Of a stretch of DNA of 64,000 bases, positions 38,076 to 47,432 are shown piece after piece. How positions within the stretch are numbered: the stretch's first letter is position 1; every line of letters begins with the position of its first letter. The translations under genes and the position numbers were made by a program. The stretch is from Streptomyces zingiberis (GTDB lineage Bacteria; Actinomycetota; Actinomycetes; Streptomycetales; Streptomycetaceae): contig NZ_JAATEN010000001.1 in NCBI RefSeq assembly GCF_012034935.1, positions 452,659 to 516,658 on the forward strand. The letters are read 5' to 3'. Below the pieces are notes generated by a model. It searched no databases and was not told the origin of the DNA. It worked only from the letters and a program-made list of their open reading frames with translations.

Positions 38076-38354
38076 ATGGGGATCGTGGTGCTGGTGTTGA
38101 TGCTCGCCTTGCTGGTGGCCGTGTTCGCGGGAGCACGGTCGGGCAAGGGGCGCACCAAGGAGAACACACGGGGGAAGCGGCGCGTCGGCCGGGGCGGTGA
38201 CGGCGCCGACGGCGGCAGCGGCGACAGCAACAGCGATGCCGGCGGCAGCTGGTGGGCCGGCGGTGACAGTGGATCCGCCGGGGACGGCGGCGGTTCGTCC
38301 GGTGGCTCCTCCTGCGGAGGCGGCGGGGGGTGCGGAGGCGGCGGGGGCAACTGA
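38076..38354 (+). CDS. Small Gly-rich membrane protein (92 aa)
   Basis: This protein starts at ATG 38076 with AGGGGGAC upstream. One N-terminal membrane helix (MGIVVLVLMLALLVAVFAGA) is followed by a basic patch (KGRTKENTRGKRRVGRG). A Gly/Ser-rich tail has two Cys in a Gly run (SSCGGGGGCGGGGGN). Tails with Cys in Gly repeats occur in many membrane-tethered actinomycete proteins of unknown role. It is a lone gene without close neighbours. Confidence 0.6.
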   Translation: MGIVVLVLMLALLVAVFAGARSGKGRTKENTRGKRRVGRGGDGADGGSGDSNSDAGGSWWAGGDSGSAGDGGGSSGGSSCGGGGGCGGGGGN

Positions 38355-38816
38355 GGCTCCGGCCGACGGCACGGGGGAGGCCTGGGGGCCGCCCGGATCC
38401 GCGTAACCGGGAGTACGGACCGAGGGGGGACGGGGGGAGTGGCGCCGACCGGCACGGGGCGGTCGGCGCCACTGTCGTGCCCGGCGTGCCCGGCGTGCCC
38501 GCCGTGCCCGTGCCTGCGGGACGGGTCACCGCCGTGCCGGGGGTGGGTGTCCTGCGGCGGCCCCATATGGACTCGTCCGGCGCCGGTACCACGGACAACA
38601 TCTGTTTATCGCACGGTTTTTGAACACCTGAACCGTGCAACCCCCGGGGGCATGGAAATCAGCCGAAGATGGGTAAAAACGCAGTGAGCGGGGTGTGGTC
38701 CATGATTCCGTATGCATCGGAACACCCCATGTGGGCCCAGGCCGACGAGTGACTTTCCGTGTCCTCCTGTGCGGCGGGCCGGCCCACCACCTCTTGCGTG
38801 CTTGCGGAGCCGACCC

Positions 38817-39335
38817 ATGCTCACCACTTTGGAAACCGCTTACTCCGATACTCGCGCGACCGACCTCGCCTGGTGTCTCGGCAAGGAGGCGCTGCCCGCG
38901 CTCGCCGTGCTCGACCTGCGCATGGGCGCGGCGGACGTGCAGTTGCGCCTGCTCGGAGCCTCGCATCAAGTGATCATCAAGGAGGGGGAGAGCCGCTGTT
39001 CGGAGACGGTGGCCTGCATACCCGGCAGCAGTACACCGCTCCCCCTCGGCGCCGCGGAGTCCATAGGCGGCTGGGAGTACGAGTTTGCGGCGCGCGTCGA
39101 GACGCTCTCCCGCGGCTCGTTCGCCGGGCGGGCGCAGGAACTGCTGGCCCTGGTGGCCGACCATCCGAACGGTCTGGCCGGCGTCTTCCCCGGGGATCCG
39201 CACGCCTTCACGGCGATGCTGGTCCAGAGATGCGAGGGGCGGGTGCGGTGGCGCACCTGGCACTCCTACCCCCAGGAGGGCGCGCTGGTCACCACCCGCA
39301 CCCAGATAGGCGTCCGCACGATGGCGTCCCTCTGA
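38817..39335 (+). CDS. DUF2617-family protein
   Basis: This is a 172-aa protein starting at ATG 38817 (MLTTLETAYSDTRATDLAWC). The DUF2617 pattern is clear: a beta strand with ALAVLDLRMGAADVQLRLLG, SHQVIIKEG, then WEYEFAARVETLSRGSFA and ending RWRTWHSYPQEGALVTTRTQ. Function unknown. It lies 81 bp before the spermidine-synthase-like gene in the same direction, a pairing conserved in Streptomyces as far as I recall, so the two may be linked in polyamine or membrane metabolism. Confidence 0.88.
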   Translation: MLTTLETAYSDTRATDLAWCLGKEALPALAVLDLRMGAADVQLRLLGASHQVIIKEGESRCSETVACIPGSSTPLPLGAAESIGGWEYEFAARVETLSRGSFAGRAQELLALVADHPNGLAGVFPGDPHAFTAMLVQRCEGRVRWRTWHSYPQEGALVTTRTQIGVRTMASL

Positions 39336-39416
39336 CGCGCCCCGGCGCCCCCCATGTCCCCGGTCCACCCTTGTGGGTGACAGAGTCGCACAGGCGACTC
39401 CCGTAGCGTTCCGTGC

Positions 39417-41069
39417 GTGATCGATTCTTCTGAGTCACGGCTGCTGACCCGCGTCGCCGCGCCGGGCGGACCCCGCGCCCCGGCCCCGGCCCATCTGCCC
39501 GTGCCGGCCGGACTGGGGCGGCTGCTGGTGCTCGCCGCGGTCTTCGTCTGCGCCGCCTGCGGGCTCGTCTACGAACTCGAACTGGTGGCCCTGGCCTCGT
39601 TCCTGTTCGGGGAGTCCGTCACCCAGGCGTCCGTGGTGCTCTCCGTGATGGTCTCCGCGATGGGAGCCGGATCGCTGCTGGCCAAGCGGTTGCGGCGGCG
39701 GGCCGCGATGGCCTTCGGACTGCTGGAGGCGGCGCTGGCGCTCGTGGGCGGCTGCTCGGCCGCCGCGCTCTACGCCTGCTTCGCCTGGCTGGGCGACTCC
39801 CGTGCGCCGCTCGTCGTCTTCGCCACGGTCATCGGCGTGCTCATCGGCGCCGAGGTGCCGCTGCTGATGACCCTCATCCAGCGGGTCAGGCGGCAGGACG
39901 CGGGCGGCGCGGTCGCCGACCTGTTCGCGGCGGACTACATCGGCGCGCTGGTCGGCGGACTCGCCTTCCCGTTCCTGCTGCTGCCGCTGCTCGGGCAGGT
40001 GAGCGGCGCGCTGCTGACCGGCGCGGTGAACGCCGCCGCGGGCGGGGCCCTGGTGCTCTGGCTCTTCGGCCGCGACCTGACCCGGCGCGCCCGGTGGGCG
40101 CTGGTCGCGGCGCACGGCGTGGCCCTCGGGGTGCTCGCCGCCGGAACGCTCTTCGTCCCGGCCTTCGAGGAGGCCGCGCGACGGGCCGTCTACGGGGAGG
40201 ACGTACGGGTCGCGGTGGTGACGGACCACCAGGAGGTCGTCCTCACGGGCGGTACGGGCCGGCCCGGGGACGGCGGTCCGCCCGCCCTCTACGTCGACGG
40301 CCGGCTGAGATACGGCGGAGACGGCGCGTACCGCTACCACGCGGCCCTCGTCCACCCGGCGCCGTCCCGTACCCCGGCGCGCGTGCTGCTGCTCGGCGGG
40401 GGCGACGGGCTCGCCGCCCGCGAGGTGCTGCGCCATCCGGGGGTGCGGTCCGTGACCGTCCTCGCCGCCGAACCCGGACTGCTGCGGCTGGGCCGCGAGG
40501 ACCCGGGCCTCACCCGGCTCAACGCGGGCGCGCTGAACGATCCGCGGGTGCGGGTCACCGGCGGCGACGCCTTCGCCCGGCTGCGGGAGGGCGCGAACCG
40601 GGGCGACCGCTACGACCTGATCGTCTCCGACCTCCCCGATCCCGGTCTCACCTCCAGCACCAAGCTGTACTCACAGGAGTTCTACGGCCTCGCGCGGCGC
40701 GTGCTGGCCCCGGGCGGGCGGCTGGCGGTGCACGCCGCCTCCCCGGGCACGGACCCGCGGAGTTACTGGACGGTGGAGGCGACCCTCCGCGCGGCCGGGT
40801 TCCGCACCGCGCCGTACGCGCTGGGCGGCGACCGGCCGGAGCCCGGCACCGGCGCCCGGGCGGGCGGTACGGACCGGCCGGGCGCCGGTGCCGGGCGGAA
40901 CCACGGGTTCGTCCTCGCCGCCCGGGGGCCCGGGCCGCCCCGGCCCGCCGTGGGCGGCCCCGCGGGGGCCGGGCCGGCGGCGGCGGAACTGCGGTCCGGG
41001 GCGCGCGCCGCCGAGGCCACGCGGATCCGTGGGCTGCCGCCGTCGACGCTGGTCCACCCCCGGTATTGA
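39417..41069 (+). CDS. Membrane-bound spermidine-synthase-like protein
   Basis: This is a 550-aa protein starting at GTG 39417. The first 245 residues hold seven to eight membrane helices ([20 protein letters not shown], then [20 protein letters not shown]). They are followed by a SpeE-like Rossmann methyltransferase-fold domain with [20 protein letters not shown] (ligand-binding Gly loop), then [14 protein letters not shown] and [20 protein letters not shown]. Members of this fused family are called polyamine aminopropyltransferases, but their true substrate is unproven. The last 80 residues are Gly/Pro/Ala-rich. Confidence 0.9.
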   Translation: MIDSSESRLLTRVAAPGGPRAPAPAHLPVPAGLGRLLVLAAVFVCAACGLVYELELVALASFLFGESVTQASVVLSVMVSAMGAGSLLAKRLRRRAAMAFGLLEAALALVGGCSAAALYACFAWLGDSRAPLVVFATVIGVLIGAEVPLLMTLIQRVRRQDAGGAVADLFAADYIGALVGGLAFPFLLLPLLGQVSGALLTGAVNAAAGGALVLWLFGRDLTRRARWALVAAHGVALGVLAAGTLFVPAFEEAARRAVYGEDVRVAVVTDHQEVVLTGGTGRPGDGGPPALYVDGRLRYGGDGAYRYHAALVHPAPSRTPARVLLLGGGDGLAAREVLRHPGVRSVTVLAAEPGLLRLGREDPGLTRLNAGALNDPRVRVTGGDAFARLREGANRGDRYDLIVSDLPDPGLTSSTKLYSQEFYGLARRVLAPGGRLAVHAASPGTDPRSYWTVEATLRAAGFRTAPYALGGDRPEPGTGARAGGTDRPGAGAGRNHGFVLAARGPGPPRPAVGGPAGAGPAAAELRSGARAAEATRIRGLPPSTLVHPRY

Positions 41070-41184
41070 GGCCCGCCGCGGGGTGCGCGCGCCGGAACGA
41101 TTCACCCCTCCGGGTGCGGGTACGGGCGGACCGGGCCGCGCGGACGGGGTGGAGGCGGCCCCGCCGTGGGTAGGCTCGGCTTCC

Positions 41185-42522
41185 ATGGAGCATGAGGTGT
41201 TCGTTCCGTTTCCGGCCGGGACCGTGCGACAGGCGCTGACGGACCCGGAGCGGGTCTCCCGCTGCGTGCCCGGCTTCCAGTGGCATGCCGGGGCGGAACC
41301 CAGTGTGCTGGCCGGCCGGATGCGGATCCGGGTCGGCTCCGCCACCATCACCTACCACGGCACCCTGCGGATCAAGGGGCGCCGGGGCGGTGAGCTGGAG
41401 GTGGAGGCCGACGGCGTCGAGGCGCGCGGGGACGGCACCGTCGAACTCGCGCTCGGCGTCCGGCTGAACGCCGCCGACGGCGGCACCTCGCTGGTCTGCG
41501 AGTCCACGGTGAAGAGCCGGGGACGGCTGGCCGAGGCGGACCCCACGGCGGCCGAGGCGGCCGGACGGCGGCTGCTCGACCGGTTCGCCGCGGCCCTCTC
41601 CGCCGACCTGGAGGAGACCCCGGTCCGCCCGGCGCCCCCGTCGGCGCCGGCGTCCTCCGGAGAGAACGGGGTGGCCGGGGCGGGGAACAGCGGGGTGGCC
41701 GGGGCGGGGAACAATCGGGTGGCCGGGGCGGGGAACAGTGGCGTGGCCGGGGCGGGGGACAGCAGGGCGGCCGGGGCGGGGCGCAACGGAGCGAGCGGGG
41801 CGGGGGACAGCAAAGCGAGCGGGGATGACGGAGCCGCCGGGGCGCGGGCCGCGGAACGGCGCGGCGGGAGGGGCGCCCGTGGCCCGCAGGGCACCGGGCC
41901 GTCCGCCGGGGGCCGGGACGACGGCGGGACCGGCCCGGTGGCCGGCCGCGAGGGCGCCGGCTTCGGCCGGGACGACGACAACGAGCCGGTCATCCCGGGC
42001 ATCCCGGCGCCCGAGCCGGGCCGGGACACGGACGCCGGCCCGCCCGGAGAGGAGCCGGACGGCACCCGGGCCCGCGGCGGCCGCGGCGAGGAGCCGCGAC
42101 CGGGGGGCACCGGCGCCGCGGATGCCGCCGGCGCGGCAGACGGTGGTGCCGGGCCCGGCGGCGGAACGTCCGGTCCGCCGGTGGCGGGACCCGGCTCCGG
42201 TGAGGGCGGCGAGCCCGTGGAACCGGTGGGGAGCGGGGTGCCCGGCGCGGACGTACCGCCCCCGGGCCCGGTCGACCCGCTCGCCGAGGAACTCGCCCGG
42301 CGGCAGGCCGAACCGCCCGCCGAGGCGGCGCACGCCCGGCGCACGATGATCGGACGGAGCGCGGAGGAGGTCGACCACGCGCCGCCCCGCGGCCGTTACG
42401 CGCCCGTCCCGGCGCCCCAGCCGGCCTCGGCCGGGGACACGCTGCGGTGGGCGGCTCCGGTGGCGGCGGCCCTCGTGGCCTCGGCCGTCATCATCAAGCA
42501 GGTGCTGCGCCGCCGCCGGTGA
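41185..42522 (+). CDS. CoxG-like SRPBCC protein with repeat-rich linker and C-terminal membrane anchor
   Basis: This is a 445-aa protein starting at ATG 41185. The first 150 residues are a Bet v1-type CoxG/SRPBCC domain (MEHEVFVPFPAGTVRQALTD, then PGFQWHAGAEP and GELEVEADGVEAR). A 240-residue Gly/Ala/Pro linker includes six 8-residue repeats (GVAGAGNS type). It ends with one membrane helix (LRWAAPVAAALVASAVIIKQ) and a basic tail. CoxG-like proteins help CO-dehydrogenase maturation in some bacteria, but here the ligand is unknown; it is probably a tethered lipid- or ligand-binding protein facing the cytosol. Confidence 0.85.
   Translation: MEHEVFVPFPAGTVRQALTDPERVSRCVPGFQWHAGAEPSVLAGRMRIRVGSATITYHGTLRIKGRRGGELEVEADGVEARGDGTVELALGVRLNAADGGTSLVCESTVKSRGRLAEADPTAAEAAGRRLLDRFAAALSADLEETPVRPAPPSAPASSGENGVAGAGNSGVAGAGNNRVAGAGNSGVAGAGDSRAAGAGRNGASGAGDSKASGDDGAAGARAAERRGGRGARGPQGTGPSAGGRDDGGTGPVAGREGAGFGRDDDNEPVIPGIPAPEPGRDTDAGPPGEEPDGTRARGGRGEEPRPGGTGAADAAGAADGGAGPGGGTSGPPVAGPGSGEGGEPVEPVGSGVPGADVPPPGPVDPLAEELARRQAEPPAEAAHARRTMIGRSAEEVDHAPPRGRYAPVPAPQPASAGDTLRWAAPVAAALVASAVIIKQVLRRRR
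41671..41814 (+). repeat. 24-bp minisatellite inside the SRPBCC gene
   Basis: Six tandem copies of GTGGCCGGGGCGGGGAACAG plus four bases, encoding an 8-residue repeat such as GVAGAGNS. The first four copies are nearly identical and the last two have diverged. Copy number could vary between strains without breaking the frame. Confidence 0.9.
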
Positions 42523-43248
42523 CCCGGCGGGCCGGGCATCCGGCACGTTGCCGCGCAGGCCCCCGGCCTTCCCGGGCCGACGGCTGGTGGCGGGCCGTGT
42601 CCACAGAGCGGCGCCATTGGCGGGGTGTCACCGTTTGCCCGGCAGCGGGCCGGGCCGGGAGGGTGCCGGTGATGCGGGTGCCCGGCCGTGCCGGCCGTGG
42701 GCGCCGTCGGTCCCGCGCGTCGTCATCGAGCAGGTGCCGCGCCGCCACGGTGACCCGGACGTTTCGACCCGGGCGTTCCGCCTCCGAGGACACAACCTTC
42801 CGCGGGGCGTGACCCGGGCGCCCCGGCCTGGGCTTTCCGACCCCGGCGTTCCGACGGGTGCTCCGACCCGGGCGCCCGGCGAGACCGGGCCGGGGTGGCG
42901 GCAGACGGAGACCGGCGGTGGCAGCCGGAGGCCGGGGCCCGGAAGCGTCACCGGCGACCTGACCCCCCGGGCCCGGGCCTGCGATGCGCGCGTTCCGGCT
43001 CCGACGTGGAGGTGGGGAACCGCCTCCTCCCCGCTCATCAGCAGGAACGAGGCGCCGACCGCGCCCAGCGTGCGGACCGCCCCGTCCGTGCCCGTCACCG
43101 CGATGGGGCGGCGGAGACCTTTCGCAGCAGCTCCGTCTCACTCCGTGTTCCGGTACCGCCCCCCGGGCCCGGCGGTAGGGGCGACGGAGCGGACGGGGCG
43201 CGGGCGGCGGGGCCGCGCGTGGGGCCCCGGCTCGCATAGGGTTCGGGC
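42523..43248. other. Gene-free interval with an echo of the upstream gene's 3' end
   Basis: There is no supported gene in these 725 bp. Positions 42721-42755 (CGTCATCGAGCAGGTGCCGC and onward) closely match the last codons of the SRPBCC gene (42488-42526). The middle part resembles a partial duplication that has decayed. The rest is GC-rich with no motif I recognise; the end should carry the promoter of the epimerase. Confidence 0.5.
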
Positions 43249-44121
43249 GTGAGCACTCACGAGACAACCGAAGAGGCCGCGTCGGCCGCCGGGACCGGTG
43301 TCCGGCTGACGGCCGGCGGCGCCGAGCTGACCGTCCGGCCCGAACTGGGCTGCCGCATCAGCTCGCTGCGCGTGGACGGCACCGAACTGCTGCGGCAGGG
43401 CGACCGGTACGGCTCCTTCCCCATGGTGCCCTGGTGCGGCCGCACGGCGGACGGCGTCTTCCGCGACGGCGACGCCCTGCGCCGGCTGCCGCTCAACTCC
43501 CCGCCGCACGCGATCCACGGCACGGGGCGTGACCAGCGCTGGCGCACCGTCCGCGCGGACGAGACGGCCGCCGTCTTCACCTACGACCTCGGCGATCCCT
43601 GGCCGTACACCGGCCGGGTCACCCAGCTCGTGGAGCTCGCCGAGGACGGGCTGACGCTGAAGATGGGCGTCGAGACCTACGGCAACTCCTTTCCCGCGCA
43701 GGCCGGCTGGCACCCGTGGTTCCTGCGCCGTCCGCAGGGCCGCCCGGCCGGAGGGGCCGGGGCGGCGGACGGCGAGGGTGGGGACGGTGACGGGGTGCGG
43801 ATCTCCTTCGACCCCGCCTGGCAGGAGGAGCGCGGTGCGGACCACCTCCCCACCGGCCGCCGGATCGACCCGCTGCCCGGCCCGTGGGACGACTGCTTCG
43901 GGATGCCGGACGGCGTCGACGTGCGGCTGACCTGGCCCGGATGGCTGGAGCTGCGGGTCACCAGTCGCGCCGAGTGGGTCGTGGTCTACGACGAGCAGGA
44001 CGAGGCGGTCTGTGTGGAGCCGCAGTCGGGCCCGCCCAACGGGCTCAACTCGGCCCCGCGGCTGGTGACTCCGATCGACCCGCTGGAGGTCGCCACCACC
44101 TGGCGCTGGCGACGGCTCTGA
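43249..44121 (+). CDS. Aldose 1-epimerase-family protein
   Basis: This is a 290-aa protein starting at GTG 43249. The galactose mutarotase fold is shown by GSFPMVPWCGRTADGVFRDG, HAIHGTGRDQRWR (conserved His), ETYGNSFPAQAGWHPWFLR (second His) and AVCVEPQSGPPNGLN (catalytic Glu). A Gly/Asp-rich insert of about 20 residues lies after FLRRPQG. It likely interconverts alpha and beta forms of a sugar or sugar-like substrate; specificity cannot be read from sequence. It is upstream of pyrE by 180 bp in the same direction. Confidence 0.9.
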   Translation: MSTHETTEEAASAAGTGVRLTAGGAELTVRPELGCRISSLRVDGTELLRQGDRYGSFPMVPWCGRTADGVFRDGDALRRLPLNSPPHAIHGTGRDQRWRTVRADETAAVFTYDLGDPWPYTGRVTQLVELAEDGLTLKMGVETYGNSFPAQAGWHPWFLRRPQGRPAGGAGAADGEGGDGDGVRISFDPAWQEERGADHLPTGRRIDPLPGPWDDCFGMPDGVDVRLTWPGWLELRVTSRAEWVVVYDEQDEAVCVEPQSGPPNGLNSAPRLVTPIDPLEVATTWRWRRL

Positions 44122-44300
44122 GGACCGCGGGGACGCGCGCCGGGGGCGCCCCCGCGCCCGGGTCTTCCGGCGGCCGGGCGGCTCCGCCGGGGCGGCGTGC
44201 GGTGCGTGTCCGGTGTGTGCCCGGTCGGTGTGCCGGTGCTGGTCCCGGCCCGGGTCTCCGCCGGGGCACCGGGGCGCGGCCCCCGGATAGGCTCGGCGCC

Positions 44301-44837
44301 ATGAGCGACGTGCGTGAAGCCCTGCTGCGGCAGATCAAGGACAAGGCCGTGGTGCACGGCAAGGTGACCCTCTCCTCGGGCCTGGAGGCCGACTCCTACG
44401 TCGACCTCCGCCGGATCACCCTCGACGGCGCGGCCGCCCCGCTCGCCGGGCAGGTCATGCTCGACCTCACCGCCGGGCTGGAGTACGACGCGGTCGGCGG
44501 GCTGACCCTGGGCGCGGACCCGGTGGCCACCGCGATGCTGCACGCGGCCGCCGCGCGCGGGCGCAGGCTCGACGCCTTCGTCGTACGGAAGGCGCAGAAG
44601 GCGCACGGGTTGCAGCGGCGGGTCGAGGGGCCGGACATCTCCGGCCGGCGGGTGCTGATCGTCGAGGACACCTCCACCACCGGCGGCTCCCCGCTCACCG
44701 CGGTGGAGGCGGCGCGGGAGGCGGGGGCCGAGGTGGTGGCCGTGGCCGTGATCGTGGAGCGGGGCGCCGCGCCGGCGATCGAGGCGGCCGGTCTGCCGTA
44801 TCTCCATGTGTACGAGCTGGCGGAACTCGGGATCTGA
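44301..44837 (+). CDS. pyrE: Orotate phosphoribosyltransferase
   Basis: This is a 178-aa protein starting at ATG 44301. It begins REALLRQIKDKAVVHGKVTL, then SSGLEADSYVDLRRITLDG. The PRPP loop is VLIVEDTSTTGGSPLTAVEA and the catalytic Lys segment is FVVRKAQKAHG. This is the fifth step of UMP synthesis. It is slightly short but complete. Other pyrimidine genes are not adjacent, as is usual in Streptomyces. Confidence 0.95.
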   Translation: MSDVREALLRQIKDKAVVHGKVTLSSGLEADSYVDLRRITLDGAAAPLAGQVMLDLTAGLEYDAVGGLTLGADPVATAMLHAAAARGRRLDAFVVRKAQKAHGLQRRVEGPDISGRRVLIVEDTSTTGGSPLTAVEAAREAGAEVVAVAVIVERGAAPAIEAAGLPYLHVYELAELGI

Positions 44838-45290
44838 GGGAAGCCGCGCGGGCGGGCCGCGGGTGGGGTTCCGGCGGCCCGGGGTGTTCCGTCCGGTCCG
44901 TGGCCTGCTTTCCGTCATCGCCGGGCCGTGTCCCGTGTCCGTGCCGTTCCGCCGTCGCCGGGCCGCGTCCCGCGTCCGGCGCCGGGGCGCGCGTCCGCCC
45001 GGGGTACGCGGAACACTGCTCCGTCCCGGTGGGATTTTCGCCCGCCTCGCCCTGGTTCATCCACCTCCACCGAAGGCCGGTGGCGGCAGGAAAATCCGTT
45101 CGCCGGGCGGGAGTTCACCGGATGGGCGGGGTTTCACGTGAAACCGTCCGCTTCGCCATCCGCCTCGCCGGATTCGTCCTCCTGGGTGGTGTGGAGGGGA
45201 TCGCCGGATCTGGGAGGATGGCCCGGACGACGACGTCCCCCTAGGTCAGGGCCTAATCGAATCACCGGCACATTCACGAGGAGCCGACAG
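44838..45290. other. Intergenic region between pyrE and fba with parS-like site
   Basis: No gene is seen. It contains the 16-bp palindrome at 45130-45145 and, near 45180-45285, the fba promoter region and its GAGGAG ribosome site (45280-45285). Confidence 0.6.
45130..45145. other. parS-like ParB-binding site
   Basis: GGTTTCACGTGAAACC is a perfect 16-bp palindrome whose inner 14 bp, GTTTCACGTGAAAC, equals the Streptomyces parS consensus. ParB spreads from such sites near oriC to organise segregation of sporulation chromosomes. Most parS sites lie close to oriC; genes here are some distance from where oriC is placed in S. coelicolor. Confidence 0.85.
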
Positions 45291-46313
45291 ATGCCGATCG
45301 CAACCCCCGAGGTCTACCAGGAGATGCTCGACCGGGCGAAGGCAGGCAAGTTCGCCTACCCGGCCATCAACGTGACCTCGTCCCAGACCCTCCACGCGGC
45401 GCTCCGCGGGTTCGCCGAGGCGGAGAGCGACGGCATCGTCCAGATCTCCACCGGCGGCGCCGAGTTCCTGGGTGGCCAGTACAGCAAGGACATGGTGACC
45501 GGCGCCGTGGCGCTGGCCGAGTTCGCGCACATCGTCGCCGAGAAGTACCCGGTGAACATCGCCCTCCACACCGACCACTGCCCCAAGGACAAGCTCGACG
45601 GCTATGTCCGGCCGCTGCTGGCGCTCTCGCAGGAGCGGGTCGCCGCCGGTCGTGACCCGCTGTTCCAGTCGCACATGTGGGACGGTTCGGCGGAGATCCT
45701 CGACGACAACCTCACCATCGCGCGCGAGCTGCTCGCCGAGGCGGTCAAGGCCAAGATCGTCCTTGAGGTGGAGATCACCCCCACCGGCGGTGAGGAGGAC
45801 GGCGTCTCCCACGAGATCAACGACGACCTCTACACCACCGTCTCGGACGCCGAGCGCACCGCGGACGCCCTCGGCCTCGGGGAGAACGGCCGGTACCTGC
45901 TGGCCGCCTCCTTCGGCAACGTCCACGGCGTCTACAAGCCGGGCAACGTCCGTCTCCGCCCCGAGCTGCTGCGCGACCTGCAGGACGGCGTGGGCGCCAA
46001 GGCCGGCAAGACGGACCCCTTCTACTTCGTCTTCCACGGTGGCTCCGGCTCCACCGAGGAGGAGATCCTGACCGCCCTGGAGAACGGCGTGGTCAAGATG
46101 AACCTCGACACCGACACCCAGTACGCCTTCACGCGCCCGGTGGCGGACCACATGTTCCGCAACTACGACGGGGTGCTGAAGGTCGACGGCGAGGTCGGCG
46201 ACAAGAAGACCTACGACCCGCGGAGCTGGGGCAAGAAGGCCGAGCAGGGCATGGCCGAGCGCATCACCTCGGCCTGCGCCCACCTGCGGTCCACCGGGAC
46301 CCGGCTGAAGTGA
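45291..46313 (+). CDS. fba: Class II fructose-bisphosphate aldolase
   Basis: This is a 340-aa protein starting at ATG 45291 with GAGGAG upstream. Class II motifs are NIALHTDHCPKDKLDGYV (catalytic Asp, zinc His), EVEITPTGGEEDGVSHEIND, SFGNVHGVYKPGNVRL (zinc His), FVFHGGSGSTEEEI and NLDTDTQYAFTR (substrate phosphate site). It splits fructose-1,6-bisphosphate in glycolysis and runs backward in gluconeogenesis. It is monocistronic, followed by a strong hairpin. Confidence 0.97.
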   Translation: MPIATPEVYQEMLDRAKAGKFAYPAINVTSSQTLHAALRGFAEAESDGIVQISTGGAEFLGGQYSKDMVTGAVALAEFAHIVAEKYPVNIALHTDHCPKDKLDGYVRPLLALSQERVAAGRDPLFQSHMWDGSAEILDDNLTIARELLAEAVKAKIVLEVEITPTGGEEDGVSHEINDDLYTTVSDAERTADALGLGENGRYLLAASFGNVHGVYKPGNVRLRPELLRDLQDGVGAKAGKTDPFYFVFHGGSGSTEEEILTALENGVVKMNLDTDTQYAFTRPVADHMFRNYDGVLKVDGEVGDKKTYDPRSWGKKAEQGMAERITSACAHLRSTGTRLK

Positions 46314-46401
46314 GGCCGGTGCGGTAGGGCCCGGGACCCGGGCCGCCGGCCGTCCCGTAGCGCCCGCCGGCGGGCCGCCGTCGGCGGCCGTCCGCAGTCC
46401 G

Positions 46402-46451
46402 CCGGAAGCCCGGGGTTCCGACCGTGCGAGGTCGGGGCCCCGGGCTTCCGG
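46402..46451 (+). terminator. Terminator after fba
   Basis: A 14-bp outer stem CCGGAAGCCCGGGG / CCCCGGGCTTCCGG and an inner stem CCGACC/GGTCGG form one long hairpin 88 bp after the fba stop. Confidence 0.8.
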
Positions 46452-46676
46452 CTGTCCGCCGTGCTCCGGCCCCGGCGTGTTCCGGACCTCCGTGCGCCGG
46501 TGGGCCGCGTGCCCGTCCCGTCCCCGCCGGGTGGCGGAGTGCCGGGGGCCTCACCGGCCGCTCCCCGCCTCCTCCCGCCGGGGATCCCGGTCTTCGGCGC
46601 CTCCTGGGTCCCGCACCACGGGGCGTGCGCCCCCGCGCCCGCCCCTTCCGCGCCCCGGCCAGGCAGACTGGAGCCC

Positions 46677-47090
46677 ATGTCCACATACGAGAACCTGCTC
46701 GGGGGGCCGCCCCCGACCCGACTGCCCGACGACCCCGAGCCCCGGGAGCGGCTCGCGTCCGGAGCCGCGCCGTCCGAGGTCGCGGCGGAGTACCCCGCCT
46801 CCTCCCTGGCCTGGGCGCAACTCGCCGACGCGGCGTTCGAGAACGGCGATGTCGTCGCCTCCTACGCCTATGCCCGCACCGGTTACCACCGCGGACTGGA
46901 CGCCCTGCGCCGCAGCGGCTGGAAGGGGCACGGCCCGGTGCCGTTCGAGCACGAGCCGAACCGCGGCTTCCTGCGGTCCCTCCACGCCCTGGCGCGGGCC
47001 GCGCAGGCCATCGGTGAGCAGGAGGAGTACGAGCGGTGCGCCGCCTTCCTGCGGGAGTCCTCGCCGACCGCCGCGGACATCCTGGGCTGA
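46677..47090 (+). CDS. DUF3151-family protein
   Basis: This is a 137-aa protein starting at ATG 46677. The DUF3151 signature is clear: MSTYENLLGGPPPTRLPDDP, then YPASSLAWAQLADAAF, SYAYARTGYHRGLDALRRSG and GWKGHGPVPFEHEPNRGFLR. This all-helical, TPR-like family is restricted to actinomycetes and has no known role. It sits between fba and the kynurenine operon and is isolated from both by hairpins. Confidence 0.9.
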   Translation: MSTYENLLGGPPPTRLPDDPEPRERLASGAAPSEVAAEYPASSLAWAQLADAAFENGDVVASYAYARTGYHRGLDALRRSGWKGHGPVPFEHEPNRGFLRSLHALARAAQAIGEQEEYERCAAFLRESSPTAADILG

Positions 47091-47257
47091 CGGCGCCTCC
47101 GGCGGGCTGCCGGCCGGTCACGCCCCGCCGGCCGGTGGCGGACGCCCCGGCCGGTATCCGTACCCGTCCGCCGGTGAGCGGCCCGGAGCCGGAGCCCGGA
47201 GCGTGACCCGGGCCGTGCGCCGGGGCGCGACCCGTACCCGTATCCACCGTTCCGCGA

Positions 47258-47285
47258 GGGCCGGCCGTGCTCACACGGCCGGCCC
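47258..47285 (+). terminator. Terminator after the DUF3151 gene
   Basis: A perfect 12-bp stem GGGCCGGCCGTG / CACGGCCGGCCC has a CTCA loop followed by TTG. It lies between the DUF3151 gene and the dioxygenase gene. Confidence 0.75.
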
Positions 47286-47432
47286 TTGCCGTTCCGGCCC
47301 GCGGCGACGGATGATGCGCCTGGGCCCGGCCACGCCGACCGCGTGGGCAGGCCCGGAGGGGACCGGGGCTCCGACGCCGAGAGGGAGGAAGGGGCGGACC
47401 GCTACCCGGGAGCACGCACCGAGGAGACAGCG

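Noticed and set aside
42628..43098. Reverse-strand frame with a hydrophobic start (GAVGASFLLMSGEE)
   Set aside because: No ribosome site, no family match and a Pro/Arg-rich remainder; not enough to call a gene.
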